Assembly (NCBI RefSeq): GCF_039544305.1
Contig: NZ_BAABLK010000009.1
Location: 1 to 64,000 of the forward strand
Length of the DNA stretch: 64,000 nt
Origin: Paeniglutamicibacter antarcticus_C
GTDB taxonomy: Bacteria; Actinomycetota; Actinomycetes; Actinomycetales; Micrococcaceae
Direction: 5' to 3'
Part shown: positions 52,152 to 60,666 of the stretch, piece by piece
Numbering within the stretch: position 1 is the first letter of the stretch
Layout of the letters: every line of letters begins with the position of its first letter
Notes under the pieces: model-generated
Databases searched by the model: none
The model's input: only the letters and a program-made list of their open reading frames with translations
Told to the model about the DNA's origin: nothing
Made by a program: the position numbers and the translations under genes

Positions 52152-53750
52152 TTAGGCGTGGTTAAGCTCTGTCGTGCTTTGTTGAGTGTTTTGGCGCCTG
52201 CCGCGTTGTTTCTCGGCATTGGCCTGGTTGTTCACGCCGGTGACCACCTTGAGTTGGTGGGTGATCAAGGCATCCTTAAAGTCGTCGTCGGAGACAACCG
52301 GGATTTCGTCGCCGTCGGCATCGATCAGCTTGCCGGCTTCGTAGTGGTCTCCGTCGCGCAGTCCGCGAACTTCTTCTTCACGAACCATGCGGGGAGGAGC
52401 TGCAGCGAATACCGAGGCGTTGTTCTTCGGGGTGCCGAACTTCATCTCGTTGAAGAGCAGGTTCAACAAGATGGCCATCACTGCGGCCGAGCTGATGCCC
52501 GAGTCGAAGATGGTTGCGAACCAGGTCGGGAACGAATCGTAGAAGTCCGTCTTGACGATCGGCAGGCTGCCGAAGGCGATCGAGGTGGCAACGATGATCA
52601 AGTTGAGGTTGCCCTCGTACTTGACCTTGCTCAGCGTGCGAATACCCGAAGCGGCGACCGTGCCGAACAGGACGATGCCGGCGCCGCCGAGGACGGCGGT
52701 CGGGACAGCTGCGACCACGCGGCCCAGGACCGGAAGCAGGCCGAGGATAACGAGGATTCCGCCACCGGCGGTGACCACGAAGCGTGATTTCACGCCGGTG
52801 ATGGCCACGAGGCCAACGTTCTGGGCGAAGGCGCTCTGGGTAAAGGTGTTCAGGAACGGTGCAAGGATGCTCGAGGCCATGTCGGCACGCAGGCCGTCGG
52901 CGATGCGGCGTGAGGTGATCTTGCTTCCGGTGATCTCGCCCACGGCGAGGATGTCTGCGGTGGTTTCGGTCAGGATCACGATCACGACGATGAGCATCGA
53001 GATGATGCCGCCGAGCTCGAAGACCGGCCAGCCGAAGGCCAGCGGCTGCGGGAAGGCAAAGATCGTGCCGTTGCCGACCTTGGAGAAGTCGGCCATGCCC
53101 AGGAGCACTGCGATGACGGTGCCAAGAACCATGGCGAAGAGGATCGACAGGCGTGAGATTGCAGCGTTGCCGAGCTTGGAAAGCAGCAGGGCGAGCAGCA
53201 ACGTGATGCCGGCCAAGCCGATGTTCTCGAGGCTTCCGTAGTTATCGGCCTTGGAGTTGCCGCCCATGGCCCAGTTTGCTGCCACGGGGGTCAGCGAGAT
53301 GCCAATCATGGTGATCACAACGCCGGTGACAACCGGCGGGAAGAACCGAATGATGCGGGCGAAGAACGGGGCTATCAGGAAGCCGACGGCGGAGGCCGCT
53401 AGTACGGCACCGAAGACTGCCTGGATACCTCCACCGCCATCGATGATTGCCACCATGGTGGCCACCGATGCGAAGGACGTTCCTTGGACCAGCGGCAGCT
53501 GGCAGCCAAAGAACGGGATGCCCACAGTCTGCAGGATGGTGGCTAAGCCACCGACGAAGAGACAGCTTGCGATCAGGACGCCGACTTCCTCGGACGAGAG
53601 GCCGGCTGCGCCGCCAATGATCAAGGGTGGTGCAATGATGCCGCCATACATGGTCAGCACATGCTGAAGTCCGTATGCGAGTGTGCGCCCCAGAGGCAGA
53701 CGCTCATCCTCTGGTCGAAGTTTGGTAGTTTTGACTTGCGTAGTGTTCAC
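52152..53750 (-). CDS. NCS2-family uric acid/xanthine permease
   Basis: The 532-residue protein has about fourteen membrane helices of the nucleobase:cation symporter-2 fold. LAYGLQHVLTMYGGIIAPPLI in helix 1 carries the family QH motif. The substrate region includes QGTSFASVATMVAI and ITGVKSRFVVTAGGGILVILG with the NCS2 signature. A C-terminal cytosolic tail of about 80 residues follows. I chose GTG 53750, seven bases after AGGAG. The longer frame would enter the uricase hairpin. As the last gene of the uraD-uraH-uricase run it most likely imports urate. Confidence 0.88.
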   Translation of the reverse strand: MNTTQVKTTKLRPEDERLPLGRTLAYGLQHVLTMYGGIIAPPLIIGGAAGLSSEEVGVLIASCLFVGGLATILQTVGIPFFGCQLPLVQGTSFASVATMVAIIDGGGGIQAVFGAVLAASAVGFLIAPFFARIIRFFPPVVTGVVITMIGISLTPVAANWAMGGNSKADNYGSLENIGLAGITLLLALLLSKLGNAAISRLSILFAMVLGTVIAVLLGMADFSKVGNGTIFAFPQPLAFGWPVFELGGIISMLIVVIVILTETTADILAVGEITGSKITSRRIADGLRADMASSILAPFLNTFTQSAFAQNVGLVAITGVKSRFVVTAGGGILVILGLLPVLGRVVAAVPTAVLGGAGIVLFGTVAASGIRTLSKVKYEGNLNLIIVATSIAFGSLPIVKTDFYDSFPTWFATIFDSGISSAAVMAILLNLLFNEMKFGTPKNNASVFAAAPPRMVREEEVRGLRDGDHYEAGKLIDADGDEIPVVSDDDFKDALITHQLKVVTGVNNQANAEKQRGRRQNTQQSTTELNHA

Positions 53751-53780
53751 AGCTGATCTCCTAAGTCGGTTGCTGCGGTG

Positions 53781-53816
53781 AAGGGTGTGCCGACGTGACA
53801 GCGTCGGCACACCCTT
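53781..53816 (-). terminator. Hairpin between urate oxidase and permease
   Basis: A perfect 15-bp stem (AAGGGTGTGCCGACG with its complement) closes a 6-base loop, 11 bases after the uricase stop. The T-rich side is on the plus strand, so on the minus strand it may attenuate or protect the mRNA rather than fully terminate it. Confidence 0.6.
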
Positions 53817-53827
53817 TTATTCACCGC

Positions 53828-54757
53828 TTAGCAGAAACCTGGCGTATTTTCCCAGATCGGGTGCGTGGCGGCAACGCCTTCACGCGTGATGGTTGCTTCG
53901 ATGAGTCCGTACGGGCGATCGGCCGCGAAGAAGACCTCATTGGGGTTGTCCTGACCGAATGCGTCGAGATCAACCAGGAAGTGGTGCTTGTTCGGAAGCG
54001 AGAACTTGATTTCGTCGATTTCCGGGTGGGCTTCGAGAACTGCACGACCCATTTCAAACATGGTCTGCTGCAGTGCGTAGGAGTGGTTGTTGGCGAACTG
54101 CTCCAACAGGTGTCCACGAACTGAGGTGTACAGAGCGTCGAAGTCGATACCGCCGGCTTTGATGGCCTCGGTGTTGTAGCGCCAGCGCGCGGTGACATCG
54201 GTAGCCAAGATACGATCCGTGGCTTCCTTCAAGGTGGTGTATCGGTCTACGGGGAAGCCGACGAACTCGCTACCGGTGGACTTCAGGACGGTGAGGCCCG
54301 AAAGTCCGCCAACGATGTTCTTCTCGCCGTTCTCGGAGATCTCAAGAACCGCGGTGCGAACCTCGGACTTGTTGGTCGAGAATGCGTGGTCGTGGTCGTT
54401 GATGCGATCCCAGAAGTACTGCTCGGCTGCCCAGCGGCCACCGGTGATCCATTCGAATTCGCTGGTGAAGTGCTCTCCGAGGCGAACCAGGAAGCTCTCC
54501 ACGGATCCGACGCCGTCACGGGCAAGACCGTAGACGGTGTTCTTCTGTGTGTCGGTTGGGACAACCCGGCCGTTGTCACCTTCGATGTGGGCCTTGGTGA
54601 AGTCGCCGTGCAGCTGCGAGGTGACGTTCAGATCCTGGATCTCGTGGCGTTCGGTGTCGCGGGTGATCTTGACGAGGCGTACTTCGGCCTTGCCGTACTG
54701 GTTCTTTCCCAGGACGATCTTGGTCGAGACGTTGGCTTCGGTAGTGGTGCTTGTCAT
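53828..54757 (-). CDS. Urate oxidase (cofactor-independent uricase)
   Basis: The 309-residue enzyme oxidises urate to 5-hydroxyisourate with O2 and no cofactor. Two T-fold domains carry the catalytic set: K23 in YGKAEVRLVK, T68 in PTDTQKNTVYG and N256/H258 in PNKHHFLVDL. These are placed by motif and not by alignment. LHGDFTKAHIEGDN is another conserved block. GGGAGC precedes the ATG, five bases after the HIU hydrolase stop. Confidence 0.94.
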   Translation of the reverse strand: MTSTTTEANVSTKIVLGKNQYGKAEVRLVKITRDTERHEIQDLNVTSQLHGDFTKAHIEGDNGRVVPTDTQKNTVYGLARDGVGSVESFLVRLGEHFTSEFEWITGGRWAAEQYFWDRINDHDHAFSTNKSEVRTAVLEISENGEKNIVGGLSGLTVLKSTGSEFVGFPVDRYTTLKEATDRILATDVTARWRYNTEAIKAGGIDFDALYTSVRGHLLEQFANNHSYALQQTMFEMGRAVLEAHPEIDEIKFSLPNKHHFLVDLDAFGQDNPNEVFFAADRPYGLIEATITREGVAATHPIWENTPGFC

Positions 54758-54762
54758 GATAA

Positions 54763-55107
54763 TTAGCTCCCTCGGTACGTGGAAAATGCAAACGGGCTGA
54801 TAAGAAGAGGTACGTGGTAATGATCCGCGGTGTTGGACACCGTGAAGTTGATCGTTACCGCGGGGAAGAAGGTTTCCGTACCCTTCTGCCCGAAGTAGGC
54901 GCCGGTTTCAAAGGAAACACGGTATTCGCCTGCTTCAACCTGCACCGGTCCGAGGTTTGCGATCCGACCATCACTGTCGGTCACCCCGGTCCCGATTTCT
55001 TGCCAACCGGATGCCTTCTTGGCTTCCAGCGTGGCCTTGACACCGGAGGAAGGCCTCCCGGTCCCGGTGTCGAGTACATGGGTTGTGATGTGGCTACGTT
55101 CTGCCAT
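54763..55107 (-). CDS. uraH: 5-hydroxyisourate hydrolase (transthyretin-like)
   Basis: The 114-residue enzyme hydrolyses 5-hydroxyisourate to OHCU. It has the N-terminal HVLDTGTGRPS with catalytic H10, the arginine strand near EAGEYRVSFETG, HYHVPLLISPF with the second histidine pair, and the obligatory C-terminal YRGS. I use ATG 55107, with GAGAG eight bases upstream. An in-frame TTG at 55131 would add eight residues. Confidence 0.94.
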   Translation of the reverse strand: MAERSHITTHVLDTGTGRPSSGVKATLEAKKASGWQEIGTGVTDSDGRIANLGPVQVEAGEYRVSFETGAYFGQKGTETFFPAVTINFTVSNTADHYHVPLLISPFAFSTYRGS

Positions 55108-55149
55108 AGCTGTGCTCTCAGAGCTCCTCAAGGGTAGTTTGTGGGGCGC

Positions 55150-55656
55150 TTAGCGCGCGGAGACAGAATCGAAGAGTGCGCCGAGTCGGAGCAAAGCGAT
55201 TTCTCGCAGCTGCTCGCCGACCTCGCGGGTTTCGGTTTTGTCGTCATTCGTACGTCTGCGGTTGAGCTCTGCGAGAATCTCCTCGCTGCTGCGTCCGGCG
55301 GCCCGGATCAGGAAGACGCTGTCAAAGCGCTCTTCATAGGCTCGGTTGCCCGCGGCCAGCTGCTCCTTGATGTCGGCTTCCATGTTGAGCCCGGACTGTT
55401 CGCCGCGGCTCAGCGTTGCTTCGGCCGACCCTCCCTCGGCGCGCTCACCGATCCGCGGATGGTGGGCCATCGCAGAGACGATTTCCTCTTCCGAGAACGG
55501 GTTTGCTGCGTTGCAGGCTTGGCTCAACAGCTCCTCGGTGGAACCGAAGGGGCGCTCCGACACGATGGAATCAATCCAGCGGTCGATATCGATGCATGGG
55601 CGCAGGATGTTTGCTGCTGCCTCTGCATCAAGGTTGTTGAAGATCAACACGTCCAT
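55150..55656 (-). CDS. uraD: OHCU decarboxylase
   Basis: The 168-residue helical enzyme decarboxylates OHCU to (S)-allantoin. The catalytic histidine lies in HHPRIGE (H66), with SRGEQSG (E86, Q87) and NRAYEERFDSVFLIRAAGRSSEEIL as further signature blocks. It is first in the urate operon, 42 bases before uraH. A GTTTCC/GGAAAC-like dyad stands about 90 bases upstream. Confidence 0.93.
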   Translation of the reverse strand: MDVLIFNNLDAEAAANILRPCIDIDRWIDSIVSERPFGSTEELLSQACNAANPFSEEEIVSAMAHHPRIGERAEGGSAEATLSRGEQSGLNMEADIKEQLAAGNRAYEERFDSVFLIRAAGRSSEEILAELNRRRTNDDKTETREVGEQLREIALLRLGALFDSVSAR

Positions 55657-55742
55657 GGGTGATCAGCTCTTTCAAGTATCTGTTGCGTGCCACGATCAAA
55701 GGCTGAACACCCTTACCACCAGCTGTGCCGGCTTCGACTCGA

Positions 55743-55761
55743 TGTTTTTGAATCGTGGAAA
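55743..55761 (-). promoter_or_regulatory. Candidate IclR-type operator upstream of uraD
   Basis: GTTTTTGAATCGTGGAAAC matches the site before malic enzyme at 14 of 19 positions and keeps the GTGGA core at the same spacing. The left arm is degenerate (TTTT for TTCC). Confidence 0.4.
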
Positions 55762-55805
55762 CTTTCTCTCACTCCATGTAACCCGCATCACAGGGTGTTC
55801 GTCAA

Positions 55806-55829
55806 GTGAAAACGGAAAAAACTTTTCAC
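55806..55829. repeat. Inverted repeat GTGAAAA-N10-TTTTCAC
   Basis: Perfect 7-bp arms flank an A-rich spacer between divergent uraD and the 69-aa gene. The arm resembles GTGAAAT in the dyad upstream of aceE. Confidence 0.45.
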
Positions 55830-55884
55830 AACTTCCAAAACCCTGCCAATTCGCACCGTAAAGCAACTTTTTCTCCCTCACCCC

Positions 55885-55952
55885 TTGCGCAAGCACCCCA
55901 AGTGTGACCATAATCATTTCGTACAGCAAAACATTATTTCCACATTGCGGAA
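55885..55952 (+). promoter_or_regulatory. Promoter and operator-like dyad of the 69-aa gene
   Basis: TTGCGC (55885-55890) and CATAAT (55909-55914) are spaced 18 bases. Downstream, TTCCACATTGCGGAA (55938-55952) is a perfect TTCC-N7-GGAA dyad, the same shape as the sites before hyi and malic enzyme. It falls between the presumed transcription start and the ribosome binding site. Confidence 0.5.
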
Positions 55953-55974
55953 GCATTTAGTTAGAGGAGGTCGC

Positions 55975-56184
55975 ATGAAAATCGTCGGTTCAGCAGCTAA
56001 ATTGCCCAGTGAACACGAAGCGCACGCACCCGCGGAGACACCCGCGGCCCTATCCACTGGGATATTCCACCCGATTCGCGGCCTCGACCCCGATATGGGC
56101 CCTCGGGCAGTCCGGGGCAACGGCTTGACTCCATGGTGGTCGCGTTTGCGCCCAGGACGTCGCCTGCCCAACCAAGCACGGTAG
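55975..56184 (+). CDS. 69-residue protein of unknown function
   Basis: An ATG with GAGGAGG five bases upstream opens 69 codons, and a 20-bp terminator starts 23 bases after the stop. Together with a plausible promoter this makes a complete single-gene unit. The product has no membrane helix. Its first half is polar and Ala/Glu/His-rich, and its second half is basic and aromatic (LTPWWSRLRPGRRLPNQ), the look of a nucleic-acid- or protein-binding tail. I know no relatives. Its position opposite the urate operon and the TTCC-N7-GGAA dyad in its leader suggest co-regulation with purine or glyoxylate use. Confidence 0.7.
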   Translation: MKIVGSAAKLPSEHEAHAPAETPAALSTGIFHPIRGLDPDMGPRAVRGNGLTPWWSRLRPGRRLPNQAR

Positions 56185-56206
56185 TCGCACGGCCACTTAG
56201 GTCCGC

Positions 56207-56252
56207 AAAGCGAGGGAAAGCCATCGAAAACACGATGGCTTCCCCTCGCTTT
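56207..56252 (+). terminator. Terminator of the 69-aa gene
   Basis: A 20-bp stem with one mismatch (AAAGCGAGGGAAAGCCATCG with 56233-56252) closes a 6-base loop and is followed by GTTGTGCTT. Confidence 0.85.
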
Positions 56253-56628
56253 GTTGTGCTTACCAGCCCTTTTCGCCCCAACGTTCCGGTCCTCCGCTTC
56301 CACGAGTCCCGACAGTGGCCGAACAGTCCCAAGGACCGAAGCCGCCGCACTGGATCGATATGCAGACCGGGAACCGAGAACAATCCAGCTTCCGGCCCCT
56401 GGGCCATCGAATAAAGGGCTGCGGCATCGCGACGTCACCTGGCAGTCGCCACTGGGCGCACACCTACGCCGATCGTGGCTTGCACAGGACCAACTCCCTG
56501 GCCCGGCACTGGGCGCCCTCTCTGGGGCATGGCAAAGGGCCCCGCAAACAGACTCCGCGCTCTTCCTGGATAAGGAAAGAAACACGGGCACTGCTCACGG
56601 GGCCCAAAGTGTTGCAGCGTAAAACCGT
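56253..56628. other. Intergenic downstream of aceE, no gene recognised
   Basis: These 376 bases separate the 69-aa unit from the convergent aceE stop. No frame with a start signal or known motif and no clear aceE terminator was found. Confidence 0.5.
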
Positions 56629-59346
56629 TTAGGAGTCGCCGCCTGAGTTGCCGCTGGCTCCGGCGTTGACGTCGTTGAGCTGGTACTTGGCGAAGGCTGC
56701 TCCAGGAACGGAAGCCTCCACTTCACCGTTCTTTGCCAGCAGCTGCAGCGTGCGCACAACCATCGAGTGCGCGTCGATCTTGAAGAAGCGACGTGCCGCG
56801 GCGCGGGTGTCGGAGAAACCGAACCCGTCGGCGCCAAGGGTGGCGAACTCGTTGGGCACAAACTGGCGGATCTGGTCAGGAACCATCGACATGTAGTCGG
56901 TGGCAGCCACGACCGGGCCGCGCGAACCAACGAGCTGGCTGGCCACGAAGGGAACCCGTGGCTCCGAACCCGGGTTCAGGAAGTTGTCGCGCTCCGCCGC
57001 GAGGCCGTCCCGGCGCAGCTCGTTCCAGGAGGTCACCGACCAGACATCCGCCGATACACCCCAGTCCTCTGCCAGGAGGCGCTGGGCTTCCAGGGCCCAC
57101 GGCACCGACACGCCCGATCCCATCAGTTGGGCGCGCGGTCCTTCGAGGTGGCTTTCCGAGACGCGGTGGATACCACGCAGGATTCCCTCGACGTCTGTGT
57201 TTTCCGGTTCCTTGGGCTGCTGGTAGGGCTCGTTGTACACCGTGAGGTAGTACATCACGTTCGGATCTTCGTGTTTGCCCCCGTACATGCGCTCCAGGCC
57301 GGACTTGACGATGTGGCCGATCTCGTAGCCGTAGGCCGGATCGTAGGTGACCACTGCCGGGTTGGTCGAGGCTAGGATCGGGGAATGCCCGTCGGCGTGC
57401 TGCAGGCCCTCACCGGTCAGCGTGGTGCGCCCGGCCGTCGCGCCGATGATGAACCCGCGGGTCATCTGGTCCCCGGCTGCCCAGAAGGCATCTCCGGTGC
57501 GCTGGAAACCGAACATCGAGTAGAACACGTAGACCGGGATCAACGGCTCGTCGTGCGTGGCATAGGAGGTTCCGGCGGCGGTGAATGCCGCCACGGCCCC
57601 TGCCTCGTTGATACCCGGGTGGATCAGCTGGCCGGCCGGGGATTCCTTGTAGGCCAGCACCAGGTCGCGGTCCACCGAAAGATAGTTCTGCCCGGCAGGG
57701 TTGTAGATCTTTGCCGTCGGGAAGAAGGCATCCATGCCAAAGGTGCGCGACTCGTCGGGCACGATCGGGACGACACGCCTGCCGAACTCCTTGTCGCGCA
57801 TCAGGTCCTTGAGCACACGCACGAACGCCATGGTGGTGGCGGCCTGCTGCTTGCCCGAGCCACGTGACGCGGTCTCGTACGCCTTGTCCTCTGGGAGGTG
57901 GATCTCCGTTGTCTTGGTGCGGCGGGCCGGAACGGACCCACCCAGTGCCTCGCGGCGCTCCATCATGTACTTGTACTCGGGCGAATCCTGCTCCGGGCGG
58001 TAGTACGGCGGCAGGTAAGGATCGGCTTCGAGCTGCTCGTCGGTGATCGGGATGCGCAGGTAATCGCGGAAGTTCTTGAGGTCCTCGAGGGTCATCTTCT
58101 TCATCTGGTGCGTCGCGTTGCGCCCCTCGAAGTGCGGGCCCAGCCCGTAGCCCTTGACCGTCTTGGTCAAGATGACTGTCGGCTTGCCCTTGAACTCTGT
58201 CGCGGCCTTATACGCGGCATAGACCTTATGGTAATCGTGGCCGCCGCGCTTGAGGTTCCAGATCTGCTCGTCGGTCAGGTCCGCAACCATTTCCTTGGTC
58301 TGCGGGGACTTTCCGAAGAAGTGCTCGCGGACGAAGGCACCGTTCTCAGCCTTGTAGGTCTGGTAGTCCCCGTCCGGGGTCTCGTTCATGATGTCCACCA
58401 GTGCGTTGTCCGTGTCGTTTTCGAGCAGGGAATCCCACTCGCGGCCCCAGACGACCTTGATGACGTTCCAGCCGGCACCGCGGAAGAAGGCTTCGAGTTC
58501 CTGCATGATCTTGCCGTTGCCGCGCACCGGCCCATCGAGGCGCTGCAGGTTGCAGTTGACCACGAAGTTGAGGTTGTCCAGCTTTTCGTTCGCAGCCAAC
58601 TGGAGGAAGCCGCGTGATTCGGGCTCGTCCATTTCGCCGTCGCCCAAAAAAGCCCAGACCTGTTGGTCGGAGGTGTCCTTGATGCCGCGGTTCTGCAGGT
58701 ATCGGTTGGACTGCGCCTGATAGATGGCGTTGGCCGGTCCGATGCCCATGGACACGGTGGGGAACTCCCAGAAATCCGGCAACGAACGCGGGTGCGGGTA
58801 GGAAGGCAGCGCATGGCCTTGACGGGACTTTTCCTGGCGGAAACCGTCCAGGTCCTCTTCGCTCAAACGCCCCTCGAGGAAGGCGCGAGCGTACATTCCT
58901 GGCGAGGCGTGGCCCTGGAAGAAGACCTGGTCTCCGCCGCCGGGGTGGTTCTTGCCGCGGAAGAAATGGTTGAAGCCAACTTCGTACAGGGTTGCAGCAC
59001 CGGCATAGGTGGAGATGTGTCCACCGACACCGACACCGGGACGCTGGCCGCGGTGCACCATGACGGCGGCGTTCCAACGCATGTAGGCGCGGTAGCGGCG
59101 CTCAACCTGCTCGTCACCTGGGTACTCCGGTTCGCGGTCAACGGCAATGGTGTTCACGTAGTCGGTGGTGTGGACCAGCGGCAAATTCACGCTGGCCTGT
59201 CCCGCACGACCCATGAGCGAGGTCATGATGCCTTCAGCAGTTTGGGTACCGCGGGCTTGCACCAACGCATCGAATGATTCGATCCATTCAGAGGTTTCTT
59301 CGGGGTCGAACGACGATGCTTGAGTGAACTCATCAACGATGGTCAT
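56629..59346 (-). CDS. aceE: Pyruvate dehydrogenase E1 component, homodimeric
   Basis: The 905-residue ThDP enzyme decarboxylates pyruvate and passes the acetyl group to E2 lipoate, giving acetyl-CoA. It is the single-chain AceE type used by Actinobacteria. The ThDP motif reads GDGEMDEPESRGFLQLAAN, ending about 30 residues later in NFVVNCNLQRLDG. GHISTYAGAATLYEVGFNHFFRG and the loop around GYGLGPHFEGRNATHQMKK are also conserved. GAAGGAAAC stands before the ATG. A 17-base dyad lies 62 bases upstream. E2 and E3 genes are not in the window, as usual for this group. Confidence 0.95.
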   Translation of the reverse strand: MTIVDEFTQASSFDPEETSEWIESFDALVQARGTQTAEGIMTSLMGRAGQASVNLPLVHTTDYVNTIAVDREPEYPGDEQVERRYRAYMRWNAAVMVHRGQRPGVGVGGHISTYAGAATLYEVGFNHFFRGKNHPGGGDQVFFQGHASPGMYARAFLEGRLSEEDLDGFRQEKSRQGHALPSYPHPRSLPDFWEFPTVSMGIGPANAIYQAQSNRYLQNRGIKDTSDQQVWAFLGDGEMDEPESRGFLQLAANEKLDNLNFVVNCNLQRLDGPVRGNGKIMQELEAFFRGAGWNVIKVVWGREWDSLLENDTDNALVDIMNETPDGDYQTYKAENGAFVREHFFGKSPQTKEMVADLTDEQIWNLKRGGHDYHKVYAAYKAATEFKGKPTVILTKTVKGYGLGPHFEGRNATHQMKKMTLEDLKNFRDYLRIPITDEQLEADPYLPPYYRPEQDSPEYKYMMERREALGGSVPARRTKTTEIHLPEDKAYETASRGSGKQQAATTMAFVRVLKDLMRDKEFGRRVVPIVPDESRTFGMDAFFPTAKIYNPAGQNYLSVDRDLVLAYKESPAGQLIHPGINEAGAVAAFTAAGTSYATHDEPLIPVYVFYSMFGFQRTGDAFWAAGDQMTRGFIIGATAGRTTLTGEGLQHADGHSPILASTNPAVVTYDPAYGYEIGHIVKSGLERMYGGKHEDPNVMYYLTVYNEPYQQPKEPENTDVEGILRGIHRVSESHLEGPRAQLMGSGVSVPWALEAQRLLAEDWGVSADVWSVTSWNELRRDGLAAERDNFLNPGSEPRVPFVASQLVGSRGPVVAATDYMSMVPDQIRQFVPNEFATLGADGFGFSDTRAAARRFFKIDAHSMVVRTLQLLAKNGEVEASVPGAAFAKYQLNDVNAGASGNSGGDS

Positions 59347-59407
59347 AGATGTTTCCTTCAGACGTGGAGGGGTGGCAACTTTTGGTCACCAATTAAAGCA
59401 CGAGAAT

Positions 59408-59424
59408 ATTTCACTGTGTGAAAT
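59408..59424 (-). promoter_or_regulatory. Palindromic operator upstream of aceE
   Basis: ATTTCAC-TGT-GTGAAAT has perfect 7-bp arms, placed 62 bases upstream of the aceE start in AT-rich DNA. It probably binds a dimeric regulator of pyruvate dehydrogenase, whose identity I cannot tell. Confidence 0.55.
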
Positions 59425-59886
59425 CTTCCTCTCGCATACTAAGATTAAGTGAACGCTGTCACAAGCCCAAAAGTCAACGTTGCGTCATTATTCGATAGAT
59501 GCTTCCCTTTCGTGACTGCCGATCCAGGCCTAAAACCCTGGATGGAAGTCCAACTCATCCAACAAGATATGATCCAAATTCCTCGTTCCCACTAGGGCAA
59601 TTCAATATCTGTCGCCTCTCTTGGAGCCACAGCAGGTGAGCTCGGACAAGTTTTCCGAGGATAAGACCGAATGAAAGCAATCTTTCCGGTCTAGCCGCCG
59701 TCACCGGCAAACAGCTCGGCGCATTGAAGCCCTGAGTTATCCGTCGCAGGGGCCAAGGGGTCCGAATGCTACGTCCGGCCGCAGGTTCCTGACAATCCGG
59801 GCACGGCTGGATAACCTTGTCCGTGGGCCCACCATCGACAGCCAACCCCTGCATTTCCAATCCACGACCATAAGGATGGTTTCCCT
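59425..59886. other. Intergenic upstream of aceE and SDR, no gene recognised
   Basis: This 460-base region between divergent genes is AT-richer near aceE. A minus-strand frame at 59555-59860 has a CPDC motif and a weak ribosome binding site but no recognisable fold, so I do not call it. The promoters of both neighbours should be here. Confidence 0.45.
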
Positions 59887-60654
59887 TTGAACCCCGTTGA
59901 AGACCAACACACTCACAACTCGCGAACCATCGTGGTCACCGGTGCCGGATCAGGGATCGGCCAGGCAGTCACACGCCGCATGCTCAAATCCGGCTGGAAC
60001 GTGGTCCTTGCCGGGCGGAGGGAAGCCCAGTTGCAGCGAAGTGCCGAGGACCACCCCAACGCACTGGTTGTCGTCACCGATGTCACCGACCCAAACGCGG
60101 TGGAGGCGCTGGCCACCGCCGCAGCCACTCGTTTCGGCAAGATCGATGTCCTCTTTAACAACGCCGGGATCTTCGGCCCCGCTGCGGGCATCGGAGAACT
60201 CACCCCGGAGCAATGGCAGCAGGTCTGCGCAGTAAACCTCAGTGGTGCCATGTACTGCGCCGGTGCCGCGTTCAGGCACATGCAGGAATCAGGTGGCGGA
60301 CGAATCATCAACAACGGATCCATAAGCGCGCAGGTTCCGCGTCCGGCATCCGTGGCCTACGCGGTGACCAAACACGCGATCACCGGCCTGACCAAGTCCA
60401 TCGAACTGGACGGGCGCCCCTACGGAATCACCTGCTCGCAGATCGATATCGGAAATACCGCCTCGGACATGATGGCAGACGTCGGTGCGAACTCCGGCGC
60501 ATTACAAGCTGACGGGAGCAGAAGGATCGAACCTTCCTTCGATATCGACCAGGCCGCGGCCGCAGTCGAGTTCATGGCCAGCGCGCCGGCCGACGTCTCG
60601 ATCAACAACATGACCATCACAGCCGCGGGCATGCCGTTCATCGGGCGAGGTTAA
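59887..60654 (+). CDS. Short-chain dehydrogenase/reductase
   Basis: The 255-residue classical SDR has the cofactor loop TGAGSGIGQAV, NNAG in VLFNNAGIFGP, serine in IINNGSISAQ, and YAVTKHAITGL with the catalytic Tyr and Lys. The arginine pair in VLAGRREAQL suggests NADP. It starts at TTG 59887, ten bases after AAGGA, because the frame has no earlier ATG. The ending NNMTITAAGMPFIGRG is typical of SDRs of unknown substrate in soil bacteria. Confidence 0.88.
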   Translation: MNPVEDQHTHNSRTIVVTGAGSGIGQAVTRRMLKSGWNVVLAGRREAQLQRSAEDHPNALVVVTDVTDPNAVEALATAAATRFGKIDVLFNNAGIFGPAAGIGELTPEQWQQVCAVNLSGAMYCAGAAFRHMQESGGGRIINNGSISAQVPRPASVAYAVTKHAITGLTKSIELDGRPYGITCSQIDIGNTASDMMADVGANSGALQADGSRRIEPSFDIDQAAAAVEFMASAPADVSINNMTITAAGMPFIGRG

Positions 60655-60666
60655 AGGCTATACGCC

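Noticed and set aside
59555..59860. 101-codon minus-strand frame with CPDC upstream of aceE
   Set aside because: Weak ribosome binding site, no family resemblance and no clear codon bias. It could not be separated from chance.
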